Shown here: piece after piece, positions 8,118 through 16,934 of the stretch | How the letters are laid out: each line of letters starts with the position of its first letter | Numbering within the stretch: the first letter of the stretch is position 1 | NCBI RefSeq assembly: GCF_000495475.1 | Contig: NZ_ASGZ01000061.1 | Span: forward strand, 1 to 64,000 | From: Candidatus Halobonum tyrrellensis G22 | GTDB taxonomy: Archaea > Halobacteriota > Halobacteria > Halobacteriales > Haloferacaceae | Length of the DNA: 64,000 nucleotides | Reading direction: 5' to 3' | Made by a program: the position numbers and the translations under genes | Notes under the pieces: model-generated | Seen by the model: only the letters and a program-made list of their open reading frames with translations | What the model was told of the DNA's origin: nothing | The model's database searches: none

Positions 8118-9187
8118 GCCGGTCGTCGTTCGGCGACGTTCGGGTCGGCATCGTCGGACTGGGCGGCATCGGGCACCACCACGCCGACCGACTCACCGAC
8201 CTCGGGGTCGACCTCGTCGGCGGGATGGACGTCGCGCCCGAGGCGCGCGACCGGTTCGCGGGGACGTACGGCGTCCGGGCGTTCGAAGACGAGGAGGAAC
8301 TGTACGACCTGGCCGACGCGGTGTTCATCACGACGCCAAACCGCTTTCACGAGGAGTACGCGGTCTCCGCGCTCGAACACGGGCTAGACATCCTGCTGGA
8401 GAAACCCCTCGCGCACACGCTCGAATCCGCAGAGCGCATCGTCGAGGCCGCCGAACGCGCCGAGGGGTTCTGCATGGTGGGGTTCAACAACCGCTTTTCG
8501 GCGCCGGTCGAGGTGATCAAACACTACCAGGACGAGGGCCGGTTCGGCGAGACCAGCCACGTCGAGGCCAACTACGTCCGCCGGCGGGGCGTTCCCGGCC
8601 GGGGGTCGTGGTTCACCACCAAGGCGGTCTCCGGCGGCGGCGCGCTCATCGACATCGGCGTCCACGCCATCGACCTGGCGTTACACTTCCTCGACTTCCC
8701 GAAGGTGGTGGAGGTGTCGGGCGTCGCCCGCTCGGAGTTCGGGTGGCGCGAGGACTACACGTACATCGACATGTGGGGCAGCGACTCGGGCGCCGACGAC
8801 TTCGACGTCGACGACTCCGTGTCGGCGTTCTTCCGGACCGAGGACGGCCACACCGTCTCGCTGGAGGCGGCGTGGGCGACCAACCGCCCGACCAACAACG
8901 AGTTCTTCGTCCGCGGGACGAACGCGGGCGCGCGGTTCGACCGCGAGACGGGCGAGTTGACGCTGTTCGAGTCGAACATCGGCGGCGGCCACCACCTCTC
9001 GGACACCGACATCGAGACGGCCGGCGTCGACACCCACCGCGCCGAACTCGGGACGTTCCTCCAGGCCGTCTCGGAGGGCGAGGCGACGTCGCGGAACACG
9101 ATCGAACAGGGGCTGCAGGTCCAGCGGGTCATCGACGGCATCTACCGGTCGAGCGAGGAGGGCCGGGCGGTCCGACTCGACGAGTAG
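8114..9187 (+). CDS. Gfo/Idh/MocA family oxidoreductase (first gene of sugar operon)
   Basis: A 357-residue NAD(P)-dependent dehydrogenase of the glucose-fructose oxidoreductase / inositol dehydrogenase / MocA family. The nucleotide motif is GLGGIG near the start (VGIVGLGGIGHHHADRL), and EKPLAHT supplies the conserved catalytic Lys of the EKP motif. A GGGIDIGVHAIDLALHF-like stretch carries the His/Asp pair of the active site. I chose GTG 8114 because a GGGGAGG ribosome-binding site lies 5-6 nt upstream and the Rossmann motif follows. It probably leads a set with the isomerase at 9305 and the second oxidoreductase at 10276. Confidence 0.88.
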   Translation: MSRSSFGDVRVGIVGLGGIGHHHADRLTDLGVDLVGGMDVAPEARDRFAGTYGVRAFEDEEELYDLADAVFITTPNRFHEEYAVSALEHGLDILLEKPLAHTLESAERIVEAAERAEGFCMVGFNNRFSAPVEVIKHYQDEGRFGETSHVEANYVRRRGVPGRGSWFTTKAVSGGGALIDIGVHAIDLALHFLDFPKVVEVSGVARSEFGWREDYTYIDMWGSDSGADDFDVDDSVSAFFRTEDGHTVSLEAAWATNRPTNNEFFVRGTNAGARFDRETGELTLFESNIGGGHHLSDTDIETAGVDTHRAELGTFLQAVSEGEATSRNTIEQGLQVQRVIDGIYRSSEEGRAVRLDE

Positions 9188-9304
9188 CGGCTCCCCGACC
9201 GGCGGACGCCGCCGGAGTCGCCCGCCCTCCGACCGGTTCGGGCGGCCGCCGCCCGACGGCGCGGGAATTGTAACTTTTATTCACCGCCGAGTCGACGGGC
9301 CGGT

Positions 9305-10273
9305 ATGGACATCGGTGTGTTAACCGTCCCCTTGGCGGACCAGTCGCGCGCGGACGCGTTCGAGTACCTCTCCGGACTCGGCGTCGACGCCGTCGAGTTG
9401 GGCGTCGGCGGGTTCGTCGGCGCGACCCACGTCGACCGCGAGCGACTGCTCGACGACGAGGACGCCCGAGCGGAACTCGCGGACGACCTCGACGAGTACG
9501 ACCTGCGGGTGTCGGCGATCGCGACGCACAACAACCCGCTCCACCCCGACGAGGCGACGGCGGCGGAGGCGGACCGGGAACTCCGCGAGGCGATCGAGAT
9601 CGCCGACCACCTCGACGTCGGCACCGTGACCGCCTTCTCGGGGCTCCCCGCCGGCGGGCCGGACGACGAGGTGCCCAACTGGGTGACCGCGCCGTGGCCG
9701 ACCGAACACCACGACGCCCACGAGTACCAGTGGGAGGTCGCCGAGGAGTACTGGACCGACCTCGCCGCCCACGCCGACGACCACGGCGTCGACGTGGGGA
9801 TCGAGATGCACCCCAACATGATCGTCTACGAACCCCACGGGATGTTGAGACTCCGCGAGCTCACCAACGAGCGGATCGGCGCCAACTTCGACCCCTCCCA
9901 CCTCTACTGGCAGGGGATCGACGTGACGGAGGCGATCCGCGTGCTGGGCGAACGGGACGCGATCCACCACGTCCACGCGAAAGACACCAAAGTGTACGAC
10001 GCCAACGCGCGCGAGAAGGGCGTGCTCGATACGGCGCCGTACACCGAGGAGACCGACCGCTCGTGGCTGTTCCGCTCGGTGGGCTACGGCCACGGCGAGG
10101 AGCACTGGAAGGACGTGGTGTCGACCCTGCGGATGGTCGACTACGACGGCGCGCTCTCGATCGAACACGAGGACTCGCTCACCTCCTCGCGGGAGGGGCT
10201 GGAGAAGGCGGTCGACGTACTCCAGCGCGCCGTCTTCGAGACCACCCCCGGCGACGCCTACTGGGCGGAGTGA
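9305..10273 (+). CDS. sugar phosphate isomerase/epimerase (xylose isomerase-like TIM barrel)
   Basis: A 322-residue protein of the AP endonuclease-2 / xylose isomerase-like superfamily, typical of IolE/IolH-type isomerases that use a divalent metal. Candidate metal ligands sit in VGIEMHPNM (Glu, His), NFDPSHLYWQG (Asp, His), HVHAKD (His) and LSIEHED (Glu). A CTTTTAT TATA-like element about 30 nt before the ATG at 9305 suggests its own leaderless start in addition to any read-through from the preceding gene. Its stop overlaps or abuts the second oxidoreductase, so the two are coupled. Probably acts on a keto-sugar or cyclitol; substrate unknown. Confidence 0.88.
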   Translation: MDIGVLTVPLADQSRADAFEYLSGLGVDAVELGVGGFVGATHVDRERLLDDEDARAELADDLDEYDLRVSAIATHNNPLHPDEATAAEADRELREAIEIADHLDVGTVTAFSGLPAGGPDDEVPNWVTAPWPTEHHDAHEYQWEVAEEYWTDLAAHADDHGVDVGIEMHPNMIVYEPHGMLRLRELTNERIGANFDPSHLYWQGIDVTEAIRVLGERDAIHHVHAKDTKVYDANAREKGVLDTAPYTEETDRSWLFRSVGYGHGEEHWKDVVSTLRMVDYDGALSIEHEDSLTSSREGLEKAVDVLQRAVFETTPGDAYWAE

Positions 10274-10275
10274 CC

Positions 10276-11400
10276 GTGTCCGACGACCCACTCCGCGTCG
10301 GCGTCCTCGGGTACCGCTTCATGGGCGAGGCGCACTCGAACGCGCTCGCGCGCCTGCCGATGTTCTTCCCCGACGCGCCCGCCGTCGAGCGTCACACGCT
10401 CGTCGGCCGCGACGAGGAGGCGCTCGCGGCGGCCGCGGACAGGCTCGGGTTCGCCCGCACGGCGACCGACTGGGAGGCCGCGATAGACGACGTGGACGTG
10501 TTCTACAACCTCGGCCCGAACCACCTCCACGCCGAGCCATCTATCGCCGCGCTCGAATCCGACACGCCGGTGCTCTGTGAGAAGCCGCTCGCGCGGACGC
10601 TCGACGAGGCGGAGGGGATGCGCGACGCCGCCGCGGACACCGACGCCGTCGCGGCGTGCGCGTTCAACTACCGGTTCGTGCCCGCGATCCGCTACGCGAA
10701 GCGGCTGATCGACGACGGCGAACTCGGCGACATCAGGCAGGTCCGCGGCCGCTACCTCCAAGACTGGCTCGCCGACCCCGACGAGCCGTGGTCGTGGCGC
10801 AACGACGAGGAACTGGCGGGGTCGGGCGCGCTCGGCGACCTTGGCGCACACACCGTCGACCTCGCGCGCTTCCTCGTCGGCGACCGGGCGGGGGAGGTCA
10901 CTCGGGTCTCCGGACAGCTCCGGACGTTCACCGACGAGCGACCGCTCGACGACGACGACGGCACTCGGGCGGTGACCGTCGACGACGCCTACTCCGCACA
11001 GGTCGCCTACGAGAACGGCGCGACGGGCACGTTCGAGGCGTCGCGCGTGACCGAGGGGCACAAGAACGACCACTCGATCGCGGTCCACGGCACCGACGGG
11101 TCGGTGACGTTCTCGCTCGAACGGCTCAACGAGTTGGAGGTGCTGACCGGCGACGACCGGGGGTACGAGACCGTGCTCGTCACCGACCAGGACGACCCGT
11201 ACGTCGACCACTGGTGGCCGCCGGGGCACGTCCTCGGCTGGGAGCACACGTTCGTCCACGAGAACTACGAGTTCCTCTCGGCGGTCGCGGAGGGCCGGGA
11301 GTTCTCCCCGTCGTTCGCGGACGCCTACGAGGTACAGCGCGTCCTCGACGCCGTCGAACGCTCCGACGAGCGCGGCGAGTGGGTCACCCTCGACCGCTGA
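10276..11400 (+). CDS. Gfo/Idh/MocA family oxidoreductase (third gene of sugar operon)
   Basis: A 374-residue paralogue of the oxidoreductase at 8114. N-terminal nucleotide-binding stretch VGVLGYRFMGEAHSNAL; LCEKPLART holds the conserved EKP Lys; GALGDLGAHTVDLARF carries the active-site Asp and His. GTG 10276 has a GGCGGAG site 5 nt upstream; GTG 10270, overlapping the isomerase stop as GTGA, is the alternative. The two dehydrogenases are only modestly alike, so they probably oxidise and reduce different carbons of the same sugar, with the isomerase acting between them. Confidence 0.88.
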   Translation: MSDDPLRVGVLGYRFMGEAHSNALARLPMFFPDAPAVERHTLVGRDEEALAAAADRLGFARTATDWEAAIDDVDVFYNLGPNHLHAEPSIAALESDTPVLCEKPLARTLDEAEGMRDAAADTDAVAACAFNYRFVPAIRYAKRLIDDGELGDIRQVRGRYLQDWLADPDEPWSWRNDEELAGSGALGDLGAHTVDLARFLVGDRAGEVTRVSGQLRTFTDERPLDDDDGTRAVTVDDAYSAQVAYENGATGTFEASRVTEGHKNDHSIAVHGTDGSVTFSLERLNELEVLTGDDRGYETVLVTDQDDPYVDHWWPPGHVLGWEHTFVHENYEFLSAVAEGREFSPSFADAYEVQRVLDAVERSDERGEWVTLDR

Positions 11401-11529
11401 GCGGCGAGCGTGGCCGTCGCCAGCGTCGCAAACGGGTCGGCCCGCGGGTGGCGGATCCGGCGCGCGCGACGGCCGCCCCGTTCCGGTTCGGCGACCCGGC
11501 CGGAGTGAGGCCGGCCGGGGTCCGTCCGC
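11401..11529. other. convergent intergenic gap with GC-rich inverted repeat
   Basis: Between the plus-strand oxidoreductase and the minus-strand membrane protein a CCCGGCCGG ... CCGGCCGGG inverted repeat (about 11500-11520) could form a strong hairpin. No T-tract follows on either strand, so it is not a typical archaeal terminator. Confidence 0.35.
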
Positions 11530-12624
11530 TCAGTTCAGGGTGAACGCGCCCTCGGAGACGGTCTTCTGTGCGATCACGGCCGCGCGGAGGGTGTACGCTG
11601 TCAACACCAGAAACGGCGCGAGTCCCATCGTGTAGACGAACGCCATGCACAGCGTCATGAGGTTGATCTGCGCGTAGATCGGGCCGTTCGGGAACGCCTC
11701 GGCCCCCATCGGGAGCCCGACGATCACGTACGAGAGGACGAGGATCGCGGGCAGACCGCTGTACAGCAGGTCCCGCGAGAGGTACGAGAACTCCCGCTTG
11801 TAGTAGACCGTCTTGAAGTACTCGCGGGCGCTGATGAAGTACTGCAGCGAGTCGACGATCCGGTCGAGCTGTTCGGACGCCTCGTCGTCGCCGAGCGTCG
11901 ACCCGTGCTCCGCCTGTAGCTCCCGCACCGAGTTGACGTACTCGGAGACGTCGTAGCTCGACCCGAACATCGCGACGTTGACCGCGGCGTTCTGGGGGTT
12001 CGAGACCACGTCGCGCGTCCGTTCGAGTCCGTCGCGGATCCCGTCGAGGTAGTCGCTCACCTCCTCGCGGACCTCCTCGGCGTCGGACTCGGCTTGGCCG
12101 TCGAGGTTGTCGTCGGCCTCCGCTTTGAACGCCTTCAGGTCGTTCTCGACCTGTTCGATGATCGCTTTGAGGAACTCGCCCGGGACGGGCGGGCTGACGC
12201 TCTGTTCGGTGATCTCCGCCGCCCGCTCGCGGAAGTCCCACGACTTGACCACCCGGTCGTGCTGTTCGCCGACCGGCGTGAGTTCCTGCGAGATGGACAG
12301 CGAGTTGACCGACGTCACGATGGAGACGAGCAGGATGACGCCGCTGAGCAACCGCGTGAACAGCGTGCTCAGGTTGCTCTCGGTGTTCGGACTCAGCATC
12401 TCCGCGAAGTCGCTCCAGACGAACGACATGGCGACGAACGCACAGAAGACGACCACCAGGAGGGCGGCGATGATCGTCCGTCTGCTCCCGCTGATCAGGA
12501 GCCACTGTTTCAGGCGGGAGACGTACCCGCTGCCCTCGTCGAGGAACTCCAGTTCGACCGTGTGTTCTTCGATCTCCTCTTTGACCGTCTCGCCGCGCTC
12601 TTCGACTTCCTCCGTGACCGTCAT
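11530..12624 (-). CDS. conserved haloarchaeal membrane protein, four TM segments, unknown function
   Basis: A 364-residue protein I cannot assign to a named family. An acidic N-terminus (Glu-rich, residues 1-30) precedes two TM helices around residues 50-70 and 88-112. A hydrophilic, helical, Asp/Glu-rich domain of about 170 residues follows, then two more TM helices near the C-terminus (LLYSGLPAILVLSYVIVGL and a MTLCMAFVYTMGLAPFLVL stretch). The paired-TM / soluble domain / paired-TM layout could suit a stress sensor or channel-like protein, but that is speculation. The ATG at 12624 is preferred; another at 12657 would add 11 residues. It is convergent with the sugar operon. Confidence 0.7.
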   Translation of the reverse strand: MTVTEEVEERGETVKEEIEEHTVELEFLDEGSGYVSRLKQWLLISGSRRTIIAALLVVVFCAFVAMSFVWSDFAEMLSPNTESNLSTLFTRLLSGVILLVSIVTSVNSLSISQELTPVGEQHDRVVKSWDFRERAAEITEQSVSPPVPGEFLKAIIEQVENDLKAFKAEADDNLDGQAESDAEEVREEVSDYLDGIRDGLERTRDVVSNPQNAAVNVAMFGSSYDVSEYVNSVRELQAEHGSTLGDDEASEQLDRIVDSLQYFISAREYFKTVYYKREFSYLSRDLLYSGLPAILVLSYVIVGLPMGAEAFPNGPIYAQINLMTLCMAFVYTMGLAPFLVLTAYTLRAAVIAQKTVSEGAFTLN

Positions 12625-12787
12625 TGCTGGTACTTTACGACTCTGACGTACCCCCATGAAGCGTTTGTTTGCGCTCTCCGGGTGAACGCAGCGTTCGATC
12701 GGATCGTCCGCTCCGAATCGGACGTATCGGCACGGTGACTGGTGGGCGACCCATTCGACGTGAGCCCCCGAACCAGCGAACCGAGCC

Positions 12788-13636
12788 TCAGAGGTCGCGG
12801 ACGCCCTCGTCGGTGATGACCCGGTCGACGAGACGGGTGGGGGTGGCGTCGTACGCGGGGTTGTCGATGGCGACCCCCTCGGTGGGTTCGAGCAGCACCT
12901 CGCTGGGGGGGCGGAACTCGTTTTCGAACTGGAAGCCGTCGTCGATGAGTTTCGCGCTCGACCCGACGACGACCACCGGCACGCCGAGTTCGTTCGCGGC
13001 GGCGGCGATGGGGAACGTGCCGACGCGGTTGTACAGCGTGTCGCCGACGATACAGGACATCCCGACGACGACCCGGTCACACTCCTCCAGACAGTAGCCC
13101 GCGGCGCCGTCGACGGAGAGGTGGGGGTCGACCCGGTCGACCGCCGCGAGCGCCCGGGCGCACTTCCGGCCGAGGTAGCGCGGGCGCGCCTCCGTGACGT
13201 GGGCGGTCATGTGGGCCCCCTCGGCGGCCGCCGCCTCGATCGCTTCGAGCACCGTCGAGGAGTAGTCGTGGGTGAGGAACGTCTCCCCATCGGCGAACGT
13301 GGTGGCGGCGTTGGCCGCCGCCTCGGTCTTGCCCGTCTCGACGCGGTCGACCACGCGTTCGATGGCGGCTTCGAGCCGCGCTTTCGCGTCGTCGACCGAG
13401 TCGGCCTCGCCGACGACCGACTCCGACACCTCGTGCATCGCCTTGTACAGCGAGGCGTGCGAGGGGTTCGCCCGGCGGAGCGCGCCGACGTTGTGTTCGA
13501 CGTCGCGTTCGAGCTCGTCGAGGGTGGCGTACTCCCGGTCGACGAGTTCGCGGAGCGCGCGCGCGGCCTTCACCGCGACCACGGACGACGAGTGGGTCTG
13601 CATCTCCTGGATCTCGGCGACCGTCTCGTCTATCAT
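12788..13636 (-). CDS. eIF2B alpha/beta/delta-like protein
   Basis: A 282-residue member of the eIF2B / methylthioribose-1-phosphate isomerase / ribose-1,5-bisphosphate isomerase superfamily (IF-2B, PF01008). The helical N-terminal region is followed by a Rossmann-like domain with FLTHDYSSTVLEA, VGMSCIVGDTLYNRVGTF and VPVVVVGSSAKLID, all typical of the fold. It is shorter than true isomerases (about 320-350) and lacks an obvious catalytic Cys/Asp pairing, so a nucleotide- or sugar-phosphate-binding regulatory role is as likely as an enzymatic one. The ATG at 13636 begins MIDETVAEIQ; longer upstream frames are Arg-rich. Divergent from priS. Confidence 0.82.
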   Translation of the reverse strand: MIDETVAEIQEMQTHSSSVVAVKAARALRELVDREYATLDELERDVEHNVGALRRANPSHASLYKAMHEVSESVVGEADSVDDAKARLEAAIERVVDRVETGKTEAAANAATTFADGETFLTHDYSSTVLEAIEAAAAEGAHMTAHVTEARPRYLGRKCARALAAVDRVDPHLSVDGAAGYCLEECDRVVVGMSCIVGDTLYNRVGTFPIAAAANELGVPVVVVGSSAKLIDDGFQFENEFRPPSEVLLEPTEGVAIDNPAYDATPTRLVDRVITDEGVRDL

Positions 13637-13719
13637 GACTCGTGAGTGGGCGGTTCGGGAAATAGGTGTTCCGGGGCGCGCCGAACCGCGGGACCGCACG
13701 CGGCTCCGCCCGGCGCCGT

Positions 13720-13819
13720 CCGACACGCGACCGCGTCGGAACTACACGCGACCGCTCGCGTCGGGACGACACATGGCCGCTCGCGTCAGGACGACACGCG
13801 ACCGCTCGCGTCGGGACGA
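13720..13819. repeat. 25-bp tandem repeat, about 3.8 copies, upstream of priS
   Basis: Three full units at 13745-13769, 13770-13794 and 13795-13819 share a CACGCGACCGCTCGCGTCGG-type core plus GACGA. The middle copy has four or so changes. A shorter copy lacking CTCG lies at 13724-13744. The array sits in the divergent gap between the eIF2B-like gene and priS, about 75 bp before the priS start. Confidence 0.8.
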
Positions 13820-13892
13820 CGCGCGCCGGGAGCCGGCCGACGGCCGGACGGCAACACTCTTGAGCACGACGGCGGAAGGGACGGAGCGTCGA

Positions 13893-15071
13893 ATGAACCG
13901 CCGAACCCGGGAGTACCTGAAGGGGCGCTTCGGCGACTACTACCGGAGCGCGACCGTCTCGCCGCCGCCCGCCGCGAACGAACGCGAGTGGGGGCAGATC
14001 CCGTTCACCGAGGGCGACGGGACCACGATGGTCCGTCACCAGTCGCTGCTCGACGTGGCGGGCGGGGCGGGCGACCTCGACGACTTTCTCGCACGCGAGG
14101 CGCCCCGGCACGCGTACTTCTCGGCGGCACGATACGACGACCCCGGCAACCGGAGCATGAGCGGGAAGGGGTGGCGGTCGGCGGACCTCGTGTTCGACCT
14201 CGACGCCGACCACCTCCCGGGGGTCGACCCCGAGACGGCCGGCTACGGCGAGATGCTCGCGGCCTGTAAGGAGGAACTGCTCAACCTGCTCGACCTGCTC
14301 GAAACCGACTTCGGCTTCCGCGAGGAGGACCTCTCGGTCGTCTTCTCGGGCGGGCGGGGCTACCACGTCCACGTCCGCGACCCGGCGGTCGGCGAACTCG
14401 ACTCGGCGGCGCGCCGGGAGGTGGTCGACTACGTCCGCGCGGTCGACCTCGACTACGACGGCCTGGTCGAGAAGCGCCCGAACGAGCGGGGGACGCTCCA
14501 GAAGACGCTCCGCGCCGAGGGCGGGTGGGGCCGGCGCGTCCACGACCGGCTGGTGGCGTACGCCGACGACCTCCGGGGGATGAGCGAGGAGGACGCGCTC
14601 GCGGAACTCGAAGAACTCGACGGCGTGGGCGAGAAGACGGCCCGGACCATCTACGGCGTGCTCGAACGCAACCCCGACGGGGTGCGGGCGGGCAACGTCG
14701 AACTCGGGCCGGGCGCGGGGACGCTCGTCCGCGCGCTCGCCCGCGAGGTGGTCGAACGCGACACCGCACCCATCGACGAACCCGTGACGACCGACCTCAG
14801 ACGGTTGATACGGCTGCCGGGGAGCGTCCACGGCGGGAGCGGACTCGTGGTGCGCCCGCTCGAACGCGACGCCGTCGAGGCGTTCGACCCGCTGACGGAC
14901 GCGGTGCCCGAGCGCTTCCGCGACCGGCAGATCCTGGTCGACGTGACCGACCCCGGTCCGGTCGCCGTCGGGGACGACAAGACTAAGGTAGCGGAGGGAG
15001 TTCAGTCGGTCCGTGAGTACGTCGGCGTGTTCCTGATGGCACGAGGACGCGCCGAGAAGGCGACGGAGTAG
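13893..15071 (+). CDS. priS: DNA primase small (catalytic) subunit PriS
   Basis: A 392-residue archaeal/eukaryal-type primase catalytic subunit that makes the primers for replication together with PriL. The catalytic acidic triad is in VFDLDADH, with Asp102, Asp104 and Asp106. SGGRGYHVHV carries the nucleotide-binding Ser/Arg/His. The C-terminal RLPGSVHGGSGL region is typical. A helical insertion with a DGVGEKTA helix-hairpin-helix-like stretch lies near residue 245. Start ATG 13893 opens the conserved MNRRTREYLKGRFGDYY sequence. GINS follows 115 bp downstream on the same strand, the familiar archaeal priS-GINS linkage. Confidence 0.96.
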   Translation: MNRRTREYLKGRFGDYYRSATVSPPPAANEREWGQIPFTEGDGTTMVRHQSLLDVAGGAGDLDDFLAREAPRHAYFSAARYDDPGNRSMSGKGWRSADLVFDLDADHLPGVDPETAGYGEMLAACKEELLNLLDLLETDFGFREEDLSVVFSGGRGYHVHVRDPAVGELDSAARREVVDYVRAVDLDYDGLVEKRPNERGTLQKTLRAEGGWGRRVHDRLVAYADDLRGMSEEDALAELEELDGVGEKTARTIYGVLERNPDGVRAGNVELGPGAGTLVRALAREVVERDTAPIDEPVTTDLRRLIRLPGSVHGGSGLVVRPLERDAVEAFDPLTDAVPERFRDRQILVDVTDPGPVAVGDDKTKVAEGVQSVREYVGVFLMARGRAEKATE

Positions 15072-15186
15072 CGGACACGACGCCGACGCGACCGTCGCCG
15101 TACCGTCGTCTCGCGCGACCCGCCCGCGTGGGTCGGGCGAGACCCGGAGCGGGCCGAGCGGACTGCCGAAGGGGAGAGACACGACC

Positions 15187-16385
15187 ATGGACATCGACGA
15201 CCTACGCGCGGTGCAGTCGAAGGAGCGGAGGAAGGACAGCCTCCAGCATCTTCGCGACTCCTTCTACGACGACGTCGCCGCCTACATCGCCTCGCGGCGC
15301 GACCGGCGCGACGAGCGCGCGGCGGCGGTCGACAAGCCGTTCTCCGACTCGGAGGTGCGGAAGCTCTCGGACGAGATAGAGACCGCCGAGGAGGTGGCGG
15401 AGTCGCTGTACGAACGCCGGGTCGGCAAGGTGGTCAAACTCGCGTCGTTCGCCGCCGCCGACGCGCCCGTCGACACCGAGGGGATGACCAGCCAGGAACT
15501 CGACCTGTTCGAGGACCTCGTCGCGCGCATCCGCTCGAACAAGGAGGCGGTGCTCGACGTTCTCGCCGACGGTCCCGCCGCGGCCGCCGACGGCGCCGCC
15601 GGTGCGGAGCCGTCCGAATCCGAAGCGTCCGGGACCCCGGACGCGCCCGAACCGGCCGGCACCGAGGCGTCGGCCGACCCCGAGCGGGCCGCGCCGACCG
15701 ACGTGGCGGCGTCGAGTCCGGTCCCGGGCCGGGACGCGGGCGACGACGGGTCGGCCGACGCGGACCCGCCCCGGCGGACGGCGGCGGCGTCCTCGCGGAC
15801 GCGATGGGCGGCGACGACGCGACGGACGGCGACGACGCGACGGACGGCGAGTCGACGCCCGACCGGGGCGCGAACCCGGAGACGTCCGACTCCGCCGGCA
15901 CCGCCGACCGGGCCGAACCCGGCGGGGCGACGCCCCCGGACACGTCGGCGTCCTCGGCCACCCCGACGTCTTCGACCGGAAGCGACGACGGCGGACGGTC
16001 CCCGCCCGACGGATCCGACGGCGGTCCCGACGGCGACGCGCCGGGGTCCGACAGCGCCGACAGCGCGGATACCGCGGGCAGTGCCGACGCGCCCCCGACC
16101 ATCTCGGCTGGCGCGACGGCGAGCGGGACCGGAGCCGACGCCGGGCGGGACGGACGGACCGGGGCCGAGGAGACGGGAGACGCCGGGTCCGGCGCCGCGG
16201 CGGACGGGACGGACGCCGCGGACGGCCTGGACGACCGGACGACCGTCCGGATCACCCGCGACGTGGGGCGGATCCTCGGCGTCGACGAACGGGAGTACGA
16301 CCTCGCCTCGGAGGACGTGGTGTCGCTCCCGGCGGCGAACGCGGGTCCGCTCGTCGAACGCGACGCCGCCGAACCGCTGGAGTAG
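15187..16385 (+). CDS. replication factor GINS, apparently frameshifted in the linker
   Basis: Archaeal GINS, part of the Cdc45/RecJ-MCM-GINS replicative helicase complex. The N-terminal helical A domain reads from 15187 (DIDDLRAVQSKERRKDSLQ). The short B domain near the end (TVRITRDVGRILGVDEREYD) lies in a different frame that runs to 16385. The change of frame falls between about 15765 and 15780, in the Asp/Gly/Pro-rich linker. Adding one C to the C4 run at 15769-15772 restores a single frame reading DPPPADGGGVLADA. GINS is normally essential, so a sequencing or assembly error is the likeliest reason, but a real mutation or recoding cannot be excluded. Confidence 0.85.
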
Positions 16386-16440
16386 CGTCGGCCCGGCCGC
16401 GACCGCAACCCCTTTTCTCGCGCCCGCACCACGTGGAGAC

Positions 16441-16908
16441 GTGCTCGAGACAGGGACCGACGCGCCCGCGTTCGAACTGCCGAACCAGGACGACGAGACG
16501 GTCGCGCTCTCCGACTTCGCCGGCGAACACGTCGTGGTCTACTTCTACCCGCGCGCGGACACGCCGGGCTGTACGACCGAGGCGTGCGGCTTCCGCGACG
16601 CCATCGAGGAGTTCCGCGAGAAGGGGACGAACGTCGTCGGCATCAGCGACGACCCCGTAGCGGAGTTGAAGGCGTTCGCCGACAAGTACGACCTCCCGTT
16701 CGACCTGCTGTCGGACGCGGACGGGTCGGTCGCGAGCGCGTACGACTCGTACGGCGAGAAGACCATCGGCGGGAACACGGTGACGGGCACCTCCCGGAAC
16801 ACGTACGTCGTCGGTCCCGACGGCGACGTCGTCGGCGCCTACGAGGGCGTCTCGCCCGACGGCCACGCCGACGAACTCCTCTCGGATCTCGACGACGCGG
16901 GGGTCTGA
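16441..16908 (+). CDS. bcp: thioredoxin-dependent peroxiredoxin, Bcp type
   Basis: A 155-residue atypical two-Cys peroxiredoxin (BCP/PrxQ) that reduces peroxides and is recycled by thioredoxin. Peroxidatic Cys44 and resolving Cys49 are in TPGCTTEACGFRD; YFYPRADTPGC is the family active-site signature. The GTG at 16441 has GGAG 5 nt upstream and a CCTTTTC TATA-like element at about -30. The uncorrected GINS N-terminal frame stays open into this gene in phase, which is a GC-rich coincidence, not evidence of a fusion. Confidence 0.94.
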   Translation: MLETGTDAPAFELPNQDDETVALSDFAGEHVVVYFYPRADTPGCTTEACGFRDAIEEFREKGTNVVGISDDPVAELKAFADKYDLPFDLLSDADGSVASAYDSYGEKTIGGNTVTGTSRNTYVVGPDGDVVGAYEGVSPDGHADELLSDLDDAGV

Positions 16909-16934
16909 CGCCACCGGGGACGCGGGCCCACTAC

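Noticed and set aside
13077-15194. Long minus-strand frame of 705 codons
   Set aside because: Overlaps priS entirely; no domain; shadow of priS.
15187-16908. GINS-Bcp fusion protein
   Set aside because: The GINS B domain is in another frame and Bcp has its own start with ribosome-binding site; the continuous frame is an artefact of the GINS frameshift and high GC.
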